The notes beneath the pieces were generated by a model. That model had not been told where the DNA came from, searched no databases, and saw only the letters and a program-made list of their open reading frames with translations. The position numbers were made by a program, and so were the translations under genes. Source: a bacterium (GTDB lineage Bacteria; Chloroflexota; Dehalococcoidia; Tepidiformales; Tepidiformaceae). Taken from it: a stretch of DNA of 23,870 nucleotides. Location of the stretch: the NCBI GenBank assembly GCA_945861295.1, contig CAMAUF010000002.1:1-23870 (forward strand), written 5' to 3'. Of this stretch, positions 7,814-15,339 are shown one piece after another (position 1 is the stretch's first letter; each line of letters starts with the position of its first letter).

Positions 7814-7876
7814 CCCGGCTGCGGCGTCACCACGGGTCTCGTAGACAGTACGAACCCGGTGAGCACGTACATCGTG
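7232..7876 (+). repeat. Beta-helix protein module 2 (contains the in-frame TGA)
   Basis: The second unit opens with VTNLNDSG-x-GSL and closes with NWWGC at 7781-7795. The TGA at 7811-7813 lies in the tail that follows the closer, at the position where module 1 has a Thr (ANTPGC). Confidence 0.7.
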
Positions 7877-10693
7877 GTCACGACGCTGAATGCCACGGGC
7901 ACGGGTTCGTTGGCCGACGCGATCGGCCAGGCCAACGCGTCTCCCGGCGCGAACACGATCACCTTCGCGTTGGACGGCACTATCAACCTCGCGGGCAGCC
8001 TGAACATCACGGACGACGGCACGACAATCGACGGTTCCGGACGTAATGTGACGCTCGCCTGGGCCGCCGCTGGCACGCTCTTCGTCAAGGCCGGCCAGAC
8101 CACCCTGCGCTCCCTGACCATGCAGAACGGCAACATCTCCGCCGACCTCGGTCTGTGTACCGGGCACATCAACGGCCTGACGATCGATGACGTGACAGCC
8201 ACGGCGGGCAGCGGGCAGCAGAACATCAGCCTCTGCGCGAGAAGCGCCGCCAACATCGTGATCGTCAACTCCGACCTGAGCGGGTCGACGATCAAAGGCG
8301 TGCAGCTCTGTCAATGCACCCTCACTGCTACAACGTTCGACCTGGACGGCCTAGAAGTCTCGAACACCCGCATCTCCTCCGGGCGGACGGCCCTGGACAT
8401 CGGCGCTGGGGGGACCGAGCCCGTGACCATGCAGAACGTCCACATCGGCGCGAGCGAACTGCGTGCGACAGGGGCGTCGGGTCCGCGGTCCGGGTTCGCG
8501 GCCAGTGGCGTGCCGCTCTCGGCGACAAACGTGGTGATTGAGGATTCCATCCTTTCTGGTGCAACGGGCATCACCGTTCTTACGACGGGATCGCTGGCGG
8601 CTGATGGCCTCCTGATCCGCGGGAACACGATCACCGGGGCCGTCTCCGTAAGCAGCGGCGGTGCGACGGGCGCTGTTTCCGGCATCACCATCAGCGGGAA
8701 CAGTATCACCGGCGGAGGGGTGCTCATCCGTGCGAACGCAATCTCCGCGATCGAGGTTACGGACAACCCGCTCATCACCACGGCCTCGGGACCAGGGGTT
8801 AATCTCCAATCGGCATCAATCTTGCCGTCCTCGATTTCGGGCGTGACCATCTCCGGCAATGGCGCCATCAGCGGGCTGTATGGCGTGCTCGTCGGGTCCG
8901 ACAACGCCGCCGGCCACGCGACAATCTCTGGTGTCGAGGTCAGCCGCAACGGGAGCATCACGGGGACCGCGCAGAGTGGAGTCTCCGTGTTTGGGCTCGG
9001 GGGGGCGACTATCTCCGCCGTTAGCATCGAAGGGAACGGGCCGATCACCGGCACGGGTACGCAGGGTATCGGGATCGGAAGTCTCGTTTCGGCCGCGAAC
9101 ATCTCCAGCGTTTCTATCTCGAACAACCAGGCCATTCTCGGACTCAGCGCGGGGGTGAGCATCGGGAACCTCGCCGCCACGGCGTCCACGTCGGGGCTGT
9201 CGATCAACGGAAATGGACTGATCCGGGCGACCGGCGCCAGCTTCCCGGCCATCCAATTGCTGAGCGGGAATCCGGGACTCGGAAACACGATCTCCGATAA
9301 CCGCATCACCGATAGTGCCACCGGGATCCGGGTGGCGAACGCTGTCCCGGGAGTGGCTTCGGGGTTAACCGTCGTCGGGAACACGATCTCGGGCAACGGC
9401 ACGGGTGTCCTGGTGGAGTCCGGAGCCGCGGCCGGGATAGTCCTCCGCCTGAACAACATCACCGGGAACGGCGTGGGCGTGAGCAACGGCGATCCAGCAA
9501 CCGGCTTCGACGCGGAGCAGAACTGGTGGGGTTGCGCGGCCGGCCCGGGGAACGCCGGGTGCGACACGATCGCCGAGGTGCTTGCCGGGAGTATCGACTT
9601 CACGCCGTGGCTGGAATCGGCCGTGCTCGCCGTCCGCACGAGCCAATCGGTCTCTGGCGGAGCGACCGCCGCAGCCACCGGCGTGCCGACGAGCAGCGGT
9701 GATTCTGGAGCATCCGCGACTATCGAATCGGTTGGTTCGGCGCCCACGACGGTGACGGTATCCACCTACCAGGGCAACCCGGCCACAACCATCTTCGATG
9801 TCGGCGGTGGATACGTGGACATCTTCCTCAGCGATCCGGCCGCTGTCGTGGCAGTGACTTCGAACTTCTATTATCCGACGGCCGTGACCGGGCAATCCGA
9901 AACCGAACTGGTGCTCTACTACTTCAACGGAACGGCCTGGTTGGAAGTGCGCGGAAGCGGCGGAGCCATCCCGGTGAAGAACGTGGCCGATAGCCTGGAT
10001 GGGACCGTCTCGGGCGGTCGGTTCACCGTCACGTTTGACGGGACATCAACGCCAACGGCGTCCGAATTGAACGGAACGATTATGACCTTCTCCACAGCGC
10101 CGCGCAGGCCCGTCGTGACGGTCAGCTATACCGACGAATCGACCGGCGGGCCGTATGTGCCTGGGACGTGGACGCGGGGGCCGGTGGTCGTGACGTTCGT
10201 CTGCGCAGGCGGCAGCGGCATCGCCGCGGGCGCCGCCCACAACGACACGGCCCCTTCGGGAGCTGGCAACACGTATCCCGGCAGCGTGCGGGTGACGAAG
10301 ACGACCTCATTGGCGCTCTCATCGCGCTGGCGCTGCGTGGATAGCGACGGCAACGCCGCCGTCCCGCCGGCCGGCTTCCCGGCCGTTATCCGGATCGACC
10401 GCACGGCGCCGACGTGCACGGTCGTCGTCTCGCGGACGAGCGTGCCCCGCAATGGCACGCCGACCGCCGTCACCGCCACGGTCAACGGCACCGACGCCGA
10501 CTCGGGCGTGGCGTCGCGGCGGATCATCCTGATCAGCCCGGCGCCGCAGGCTGGCGGCCCTGCCCTGCCGGACGACTCGCCGGCGACGTGGACGCTGGTC
10601 GGCGCGAGCGGGCACGTCTTCACCTTCACGGGCGAGGTGCGCGACAACGCGGGCAACGTGAAAACGTGCACCAAGAAGGTCGTCTCGCGGTAG
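7859..10693 (+). CDS. Secreted parallel beta-helix repeat protein, C-terminal part (same frame as the preceding CDS)
   Basis: This is the downstream part of the same long gene. If the TGA at 7811 is read through, corrected or a sequencing error, the whole is one protein of about 1,413 residues from 6452. GTG 7859 is merely the first start codon after the stop; it has no signal peptide and no convincing ribosome-binding site, so independent secretion is unlikely. Module 3 opens with VVTTLNATGTGSLADAI (about 7874). It then has a long right-handed helix with 30-35-residue rungs of the type ISGVTISGNGAISG and VSIEGNGPITGTGTQ, and closes with QNWWGCAAG (NWWGC at 9521). After that come a beta-rich region and, from about 10105, an Ig-like or HYR-like C-terminal region with conserved Cys and IRIDRTAPTC. 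There is no sortase or transmembrane anchor. Confidence 0.75.
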   Translation: MSTYIVVTTLNATGTGSLADAIGQANASPGANTITFALDGTINLAGSLNITDDGTTIDGSGRNVTLAWAAAGTLFVKAGQTTLRSLTMQNGNISADLGLCTGHINGLTIDDVTATAGSGQQNISLCARSAANIVIVNSDLSGSTIKGVQLCQCTLTATTFDLDGLEVSNTRISSGRTALDIGAGGTEPVTMQNVHIGASELRATGASGPRSGFAASGVPLSATNVVIEDSILSGATGITVLTTGSLAADGLLIRGNTITGAVSVSSGGATGAVSGITISGNSITGGGVLIRANAISAIEVTDNPLITTASGPGVNLQSASILPSSISGVTISGNGAISGLYGVLVGSDNAAGHATISGVEVSRNGSITGTAQSGVSVFGLGGATISAVSIEGNGPITGTGTQGIGIGSLVSAANISSVSISNNQAILGLSAGVSIGNLAATASTSGLSINGNGLIRATGASFPAIQLLSGNPGLGNTISDNRITDSATGIRVANAVPGVASGLTVVGNTISGNGTGVLVESGAAAGIVLRLNNITGNGVGVSNGDPATGFDAEQNWWGCAAGPGNAGCDTIAEVLAGSIDFTPWLESAVLAVRTSQSVSGGATAAATGVPTSSGDSGASATIESVGSAPTTVTVSTYQGNPATTIFDVGGGYVDIFLSDPAAVVAVTSNFYYPTAVTGQSETELVLYYFNGTAWLEVRGSGGAIPVKNVADSLDGTVSGGRFTVTFDGTSTPTASELNGTIMTFSTAPRRPVVTVSYTDESTGGPYVPGTWTRGPVVVTFVCAGGSGIAAGAAHNDTAPSGAGNTYPGSVRVTKTTSLALSSRWRCVDSDGNAAVPPAGFPAVIRIDRTAPTCTVVVSRTSVPRNGTPTAVTATVNGTDADSGVASRRIILISPAPQAGGPALPDDSPATWTLVGASGHVFTFTGEVRDNAGNVKTCTKKVVSR

Positions 10694-10799
10694 TCTCGGG
10701 AGTGTCGGAGTAACGGAGCGTGGGAGTGGGGAGGAAGGCGCGGACATGGTTCGTCCGCGAAGCCCTCACCCTACCCTCTCCCCCAAACGGGGAGAGGGG
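10694..10799. repeat. Dispersed hairpin repeat, copy B
   Basis: Directly after the beta-helix stop, this segment matches copy A (4904-5013): ggagtaacggag, then a 16-nt block at 10740-10755, then a 21-nt shared stretch at 10763-10783. It ends in a perfect 10-bp hairpin CCCTCTCCCC (10774-10783) and GGGGAGAGGG (10789-10798) with a 5-nt loop. A further small hairpin, GCGGAC and GTCCGC, is at 10740-10758. The outer right arm of copy A is missing here. It may act as a terminator or mRNA-stabilising structure. Confidence 0.65.
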
Positions 10800-10874
10800 C
10801 CCTGCGCGGAAGGCTATCCCCTATCGCGGCCCGCTTCTATTGTTAGCCGGATTCCCCTCTTTGGAGCGCCGCCG

Positions 10875-11159
10875 GTGCTGTTCTCGGTCCGTCTCGTTTC
10901 GCGCCAACCCCACGACCTTGCGACCGACACGTGGCAGGGCGTCGTGGCGGAGCAGCTGCGGGCTACGAAAGCGCACCACGAAGCCGGCAAGATCCGGGCC
11001 ATTTACCGCGAGACCGGCGTCGGCATCCTCGCGATCTACGATGTCGCCGATGCCCGCGAGATGGACCTGATCCTCGCGGCGCTGCCGATGGCGAAGTACT
11101 TCGCCGAAGTCACGGTCCACCCCTTGTGGGACCTCGCCCCAACTCTGCAATCGATGTAG
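10875..11159 (+). CDS. Muconolactone delta-isomerase family protein
   Basis: This 94-residue protein matches the small ferredoxin-like muconolactone isomerase family (about 96 residues) almost end to end. It opens MLFSVRLVSRQPHDL (family MLF-x-V-x(5)-P-x-DL), has EQLRATKAHHEAGKIRAIYR in the middle, then ILAIYDVADAREMDLILAAL and ends in VHPLWDLAPT. True family members move a double bond in the beta-ketoadipate pathway of aromatic degradation. Many family-level homologues are unassigned, and I see no neighbouring catechol or muconate enzymes, so the exact reaction is open. The start is GTG 10875 with GGAG 9 nt upstream. The open frame upstream would read through the hairpin repeat and is not coding. 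It leads a run of four same-strand genes. Confidence 0.8.
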   Translation: MLFSVRLVSRQPHDLATDTWQGVVAEQLRATKAHHEAGKIRAIYRETGVGILAIYDVADAREMDLILAALPMAKYFAEVTVHPLWDLAPTLQSM

Positions 11160-11169
11160 GAGGCCGCCC

Positions 11170-11664
11170 ATGGCGCACGTCAGCCCGGAAGACTTCAAGG
11201 CCGCGCTGGGTTCGTGGGCGGCGGGCGTCACCGTCGTGACCACCCGGCTCGACGGCATGGTGTACGGCCTCACCGTTTCGAGCTTCTCTTCGCTCTCCAT
11301 GGACCCGCGGCTGATCCTCGTTTGCCTGGCCGACACGAACCGGATGCCGAAAATGATCAGCGAGTCGAAGTGCTTCGGCGTCAGCATCCTCGCCGAGGGC
11401 CAGGACGAGATTGCGACCTGGTTCTCAAAGTCCGGCCGCGAACCGCTCGCGGCCTTCCCGGCCGAGATCCCGACGATCGAGTGGGAGACGGGCAGCCCGC
11501 TGATCGCCGGCGCCCTCGGCCATATCGATTGCGAACTGGACGCCGCGCTCCCCGGCGGCGACCACACGATCGTCGTTGGCCGCGTGCTGGGGGCGGGCGC
11601 CGATGCCGCCAAGAAGCCCTTGCTCTATTACCGGCGCGGCTACCGCGGATTGGTCTTGGATTAA
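11170..11664 (+). CDS. Flavin reductase family protein (HpaC/ActVB-like)
   Basis: At 164 residues this is the classic size of the small flavin:NAD(P)H reductases that supply reduced FMN or FAD to two-component monooxygenases. It shows the family pattern: FKAALGSWAAGVTVVTTR near the N-terminus, GLTVSSFSSLSMDPRLILVCL (flavin-phosphate contact region), KCFGVSILAEGQDEIATWFS and the C-terminal GDHTIVVGRVL. An excellent AGGAGG precedes ATG 11170 by 6-7 nt. It lies 10 nt after the isomerase-like gene and 2 nt before the ABM gene, an arrangement consistent with an oxygenase-reductase set. It is only distantly similar to the paralogue at 2825-3388. Confidence 0.88.
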   Translation: MAHVSPEDFKAALGSWAAGVTVVTTRLDGMVYGLTVSSFSSLSMDPRLILVCLADTNRMPKMISESKCFGVSILAEGQDEIATWFSKSGREPLAAFPAEIPTIEWETGSPLIAGALGHIDCELDAALPGGDHTIVVGRVLGAGADAAKKPLLYYRRGYRGLVLD

Positions 11665-11666
11665 CG

Positions 11667-11978
11667 ATGGCCGTCAAAGTGCTGATCGAGCGGCGTGTCC
11701 TCCCCGGCCAAGAGCGCCGGGTGCTCGACCTGCTTCGCGCGCTCCGCGGGCACTGCCTGGACCAGCCTGGTTACCTTTCGGGCGAAACGCTGCGCGACAA
11801 CGACGACCGGCACAACATCGTGGTCATTAGCAGCTGGTTCGGCCTTGGCGATTGGCGTCAATGGCACGCCTCTGAGACGCGTAAGCAGTTGGAGGCGCAG
11901 CTGCGGCCCTTGCTTTCGGCTCCGGAACGCGCCCGCGTCCTGCTGGAAGGCCTCTCGGACGACCTCTCCGGCGCCTGA
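11667..11978 (+). CDS. Antibiotic biosynthesis monooxygenase (ABM) domain protein
   Basis: This 103-residue protein has the ABM/dimeric alpha-beta barrel pattern: KVLIERRVLPGQERRVLDLL, then QPGYLSGETLRD and HNIVVISSWFGLGDWRQWH. Family members include quinone-forming monooxygenases, haem-degrading enzymes and small stress proteins, so the substrate is not predictable. The start ATG 11667 follows the flavin-reductase stop by 2 nt, a strong sign of one operon and possibly of joint function with that reductase. Confidence 0.83.
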   Translation: MAVKVLIERRVLPGQERRVLDLLRALRGHCLDQPGYLSGETLRDNDDRHNIVVISSWFGLGDWRQWHASETRKQLEAQLRPLLSAPERARVLLEGLSDDLSGA

Positions 11979-12021
11979 TGGCGCGGAGGCCCGGCTCGCT
12001 GCCCGTTGGGGAGCCCTCGGT

Positions 12022-12027
12022 TAGAAT
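12022..12027 (+). promoter_or_regulatory. -10 promoter box (TAGAAT) upstream of the acyl-CoA ligase
   Basis: TAGAAT is a 5/6 match to the -10 consensus. It predicts transcription starting near 12034, with a leader of about 28 nt that carries GGAG (12052-12055) before ATG 12062. No clear -35 is present. The ligase may therefore also be transcribed apart from the upstream genes. Confidence 0.35.
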
Positions 12028-12061
12028 CAGGGCGCGACACCACCGTTTCCCGGAGTGCTTC

Positions 12062-13648
12062 ATGGAAGTCCCGCTGCTGATCAACGATTTCCTGCGCCGC
12101 GCCGCCAAGCTTTACCCGACCAAGACGGCGATCGTCGATGGCGACAACCGCTTCACCTATCGCGAATTCCAGGAGCGCAGCAACCAGCTCGCCCATGCGC
12201 TGCTGGCGCTCGGGATCCAGCCGGGCGACCGCGTTTGCATCCTCAGCCCGAACTCGCACTACTTCCTCGAGAGCTTTTTCGGGACGAGCCAGATCGGCGC
12301 GATCCTGGTGCCGCTGAACTACCGCCTCGTCGCCGCTGACCACGAGTACATCATCAACCACGCCGGCGTGAAGGCCGTGCTCGTCGACTATGAGTACACC
12401 GCGGTGGTGGACGGCATCCGGCCGAGGCTGACCACGGTTGAGCATTGGATTGCCGCCGACCCGCGCCCGGGCCACGAAACGCCCGCCGGTTGGACCGACT
12501 GGGACGAGATGGTCGGCGGCGAGCCCACGACGGCGACGCCACCGGTGGTGATCGATGAGAACGATGTCGTCTCGATCAACTACACCTCTGGGACGACGGC
12601 GCGGCCGAAGGGCGTGATGCTCACGCACCGCAACTGCTACATCAACGCCTACGACTTCATCGCCCATTTGCGTGTGAGTCATACGGACGTGGAGTTGTGG
12701 ACGCTCCCGATGTTCCACTGCAACGGCTGGGGCGGTTCGTACGCGCTGACCGCGATGGCAGGGACGCATGTCGTCCTCCGAGCCGTGGTCGCCAGTGACA
12801 TCTATCGCCTGATCGAACAAGAGAAGGTGACCTTCGCCTGCATGGCGCCGGCCGTCCTCTCCACGATCTTGAACTACCCGGACAAGGCGAAGCACCTGAT
12901 CACCACGCGGCCACGCTTCACGGTCGCGGGGGCGCCGCCGCCGGCCGCCTTCATCGAACAGCTCGAAAAGGGCCTCGGCTGGGAGTTCATCCAGATCTAC
13001 GGGCTCACCGAAACGGCGCCGATCATCACCGTCTCGGCCGCCGACCACTACAACCCCGACGGTCAGGATTACGCCCGCCGCGCCTTCGCTGGCGTCGAGG
13101 CGATCGGTTGCGACATCCAGATCCTGGACGAGACGGGCCAGCCCGTGCCCAAGGACAGCAAGACGGTGGGCGAGATCTGCGCCCGCGGCAACATGGTGCT
13201 CAAGGGCTATTGGCTCCAACCCGAAGAGACGGCGAAGGCGATTTACGGGGGCTACTTCCACACCGGCGACCTCGCCGTGTGGGACGAATTCGCCAACGTC
13301 CACATCGTCGACCGCAAGAAGGACGTCATCATTTCGGGCGGCGAAAACATCTCCTCTCCGGAAGTAGAGGACGCGCTCTATAAGCATCCGGCGGTGCTCG
13401 AGTGCGCGGTGATCGGTGTGCCGCACGAAAAGTGGGGCGAAACGCCGAAGGCCCTGATCGTCCTGCGTCCCGGCATGACGGCGACGGAGCCGGAGATCTT
13501 GGCCTTCAGTCGCACCCATCTGGCGCACTTCCGCTGCCCGACGAGCGTCGAATTCGTCGATTCACTGCCGCGCACGGTGACGGGCAAGCTGCAGAAGTTC
13601 GTGATCCGCGAAAAGTACTGGGCTGGCGTCGAGCGCCGCGTCAACTAG
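12062..13648 (+). CDS. AMP-dependent acyl-CoA synthetase/ligase (fatty-acid or aryl acid-CoA ligase)
   Basis: This 528-residue member of the ANL superfamily activates a carboxylic acid with ATP to an acyl-adenylate and then to the CoA thioester. Motifs in order: the phosphate loop NYTSGTTARPKGVM near 172-185, YGLTETAP near 313-320, HTGDLAVWDE near 400, the hinge DRKKDVIISGGENISSPEVE about 20 residues later, and the catalytic lysine in TGKLQKF near 508. Length and order match medium/long-chain FadD-like enzymes of about 530 residues. The substrate cannot be read from sequence, but the neighbours (isomerase-like, flavin reductase, ABM) hint at aromatic or other hydrophobic acid catabolism. The start ATG 12062 has GGAG 6 nt upstream; the frame is open further upstream but lacks a better start. 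Confidence 0.92.
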   Translation: MEVPLLINDFLRRAAKLYPTKTAIVDGDNRFTYREFQERSNQLAHALLALGIQPGDRVCILSPNSHYFLESFFGTSQIGAILVPLNYRLVAADHEYIINHAGVKAVLVDYEYTAVVDGIRPRLTTVEHWIAADPRPGHETPAGWTDWDEMVGGEPTTATPPVVIDENDVVSINYTSGTTARPKGVMLTHRNCYINAYDFIAHLRVSHTDVELWTLPMFHCNGWGGSYALTAMAGTHVVLRAVVASDIYRLIEQEKVTFACMAPAVLSTILNYPDKAKHLITTRPRFTVAGAPPPAAFIEQLEKGLGWEFIQIYGLTETAPIITVSAADHYNPDGQDYARRAFAGVEAIGCDIQILDETGQPVPKDSKTVGEICARGNMVLKGYWLQPEETAKAIYGGYFHTGDLAVWDEFANVHIVDRKKDVIISGGENISSPEVEDALYKHPAVLECAVIGVPHEKWGETPKALIVLRPGMTATEPEILAFSRTHLAHFRCPTSVEFVDSLPRTVTGKLQKFVIREKYWAGVERRVN

Positions 13649-13657
13649 CGGCCAAGC

Positions 13658-13670
13658 TGGTCCGGGACCA
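13658..13670. terminator. Short palindrome after the acyl-CoA ligase gene
   Basis: TGGTCC and GGACCA flank a single G, ten bases after the ligase stop. It is a small hairpin without a T-tract, so a terminator role is only possible. Confidence 0.25.
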
Positions 13671-13754
13671 AGCGTAGGGCGCAGCCACCGGCATAAGGAA
13701 GTGCGCTCCACCGAGGGAGACAGGCTCTTTTGCGCTGTCGATTTCCCGCCAAAG

Positions 13755-13763
13755 TGCTATGCT
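13755..13763 (+). promoter_or_regulatory. Extended -10 element of a probably leaderless transcript
   Basis: TGC-TATGCT ends exactly 7 nt before ATG 13771, so transcription would begin at the start codon itself. There is no ribosome-binding site between them. The same 11-nt string lies upstream of the beta-helix gene at 6382. Confidence 0.5.
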
Positions 13764-13770
13764 CCCACCC

Positions 13771-15339
13771 ATGCCGCGAGGACGAACGCGAGCCAGAAGC
13801 AGGGCCACGCCGGCGACGGCGCGCAGGCGCCCGGACGCCGACACGCAATCGCGTGCCGAGCCCGGCGGCGCGGAGCGCGGCGCGAAGGCGCCCTCCCTCG
13901 GCTTCGGCCCCGAGGGCCCGCTCGTCATGCCCGACGCCATGGCCCTGCAAACGGCTGTGCTGCAACGCATGCAGAAGGTGACGGGCAACCAGGTCGTCGC
14001 GCGGATGATGATCCAACGCGAGCCGCCGACGCCGTCCGCTATCGCTGGCCCAACCCCCGCCGCCGTGCCGGCCGACCTGCAAGCGTTCAAGGATAAGGGC
14101 CCGATGCCGGCTGCTGTGGCGGGGACGCTCGTGCAGCCGCCGCCGGGAGGTGGCTTCCAGGCACGGTACGACCCGGTCGCGATGACGCTGACGGTCACCA
14201 TGAACGTCGGCGTGACCTTCGTGGACGGCATGAGCATGCCGGCCGCCGTCGCGGTCGCGGGCCACGCGAGCCTGAACGACGCAGCCACCCGGATCAACGC
14301 CCTGCCGCGCTCGGCGCGGGCGGCCGAGGTCGCGAAGTGGAAGTGGGCGGGCGACCAGGAGACCTGGATGACGGGCTACCGGGCCAATGTCACGAGTGCA
14401 TGGAATTCCGCCGGCACCGGGATCCAATTCCAGAGCAGTCACGCTGGCTGGGAGGCACAGCTCGCGCGGGTGAATATCGTTGTAAACACCCAGGCCGCCG
14501 TTGCGGCCTCCCCCGCCGTGCCTGGGGCGTCGACCATCCCCGCCACCGCCGGCACGACGCACTGCAACGCCACCATCTACAAAACGCCCGACGACAACAG
14601 CGACTTCGGCGCCCGCGGTGGCGGCCGGGACGCCAACGGGAAGTCATTGCTGGAGCTTGGCAGCGGCCAAACCGTGGCGCACAGCCACCTGCTTCGTCAA
14701 AAGGTGCTCTTCGACCGCGGCTCGAAGACCCTCAATGGGGCAGCGAAGGCTGAGTTGGACAAAATCATCTACAGCTTCCAGACGCCGACCGGAGGGACGG
14801 GCACCAACATCGATGTCACGGGCCATGCCGACACCGTCGGTTCGCGGACGGCGGCTGGCGAGGCGAGAAACCAGGCCATCTCGCTGGCGCGCGCGCAGGC
14901 TGTCGTCGATTACCTCAAGGCGACGCGGGTGGGCGGCAACAACCTCGTCAACGCGGCGGCGCGCGTCAAAACTACGACGGGCGCGGGCAGCGCTGGCGAG
15001 GGCGCGACCGCCGATTCGCGTCGCGTCGACCTCGTTTTTGCGGGCGGCAAGGGTCAGAATGTGGCCGCGCACGAGTTCGGCCACATGCTCGGCCTGCAGG
15101 ATGAGTACGCGTCCGACCCGACAGGCGTCCAGGGCAAGATCTTCGGCACTGGGCAGCCCGTCGGCACCGTGCACCCGCAAGACGCGCGCAGCACGGCCGC
15201 GGGCGTCGGCAACTCGGTCTACGAGAACAACGACAACCTGATGTCGGTCGGGAACACAATCCGGTCGCCCCAGTACGTGACCTTCATGGAAGCGCTGCGC
15301 ACCGTCACCGGCTCTACGGAATGGAAGCTGAAGGCATGA
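13771..15339 (+). CDS. OmpA-like domain/zinc metalloprotease fusion with eCIS-associated type N-terminal segment (candidate effector)
   Basis: This 522-residue protein has an unusual architecture. Residues 1-50 are Arg-rich and disordered with no Sec signal. Residues 65-83 (RMQKVTGNQVVARMMIQR and the residues before it) match the LQR-x(4)-GN-x-x-VAR-x-x-QR segment that recurs at the N-termini of DUF4157-type proteins linked to extracellular contractile injection systems. After an unrecognised middle domain, residues 308-420 are an OmpA/MotB-like domain (KVLFDRGS, VTGHADTVGS, ARAQAVVDYL, DSRRVDLVF). The C-terminus carries HEFGHMLGLQDE at 434-445, the metzincin pattern HExxHxxGxxD, with a possible Met-turn at M491 (NLMS). 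Metal binding and proteolysis are inferred from that motif. ATG 13771 was chosen because TATGCT ends 7 nt upstream; ATG 13759 would overlap that box. Its stop overlaps the next start (ATGA). The mode of delivery is speculative: no sheath, tube or baseplate genes are in view. Confidence 0.8.
   Translation: MPRGRTRARSRATPATARRRPDADTQSRAEPGGAERGAKAPSLGFGPEGPLVMPDAMALQTAVLQRMQKVTGNQVVARMMIQREPPTPSAIAGPTPAAVPADLQAFKDKGPMPAAVAGTLVQPPPGGGFQARYDPVAMTLTVTMNVGVTFVDGMSMPAAVAVAGHASLNDAATRINALPRSARAAEVAKWKWAGDQETWMTGYRANVTSAWNSAGTGIQFQSSHAGWEAQLARVNIVVNTQAAVAASPAVPGASTIPATAGTTHCNATIYKTPDDNSDFGARGGGRDANGKSLLELGSGQTVAHSHLLRQKVLFDRGSKTLNGAAKAELDKIIYSFQTPTGGTGTNIDVTGHADTVGSRTAAGEARNQAISLARAQAVVDYLKATRVGGNNLVNAAARVKTTTGAGSAGEGATADSRRVDLVFAGGKGQNVAAHEFGHMLGLQDEYASDPTGVQGKIFGTGQPVGTVHPQDARSTAAGVGNSVYENNDNLMSVGNTIRSPQYVTFMEALRTVTGSTEWKLKA

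Noticed and set aside
7811..7838. Selenocysteine insertion at the TGA, given a possible 6-bp stem just after it
   Set aside because: The homologous codon in module 1 is Thr and not Cys, the loop lacks recognisable bacterial SECIS features, and no selenoprotein family is involved.
6784..9765. Two long minus-strand open frames opposite the beta-helix gene
   Set aside because: Pro/Val/Ser-rich without domains or ribosome-binding sites; they mirror the repetitive plus-strand coding sequence.
11858..13528. Long minus-strand open frame opposite the acyl-CoA ligase
   Set aside because: Same reason: no family resemblance, with the plus strand carrying all ANL motifs.
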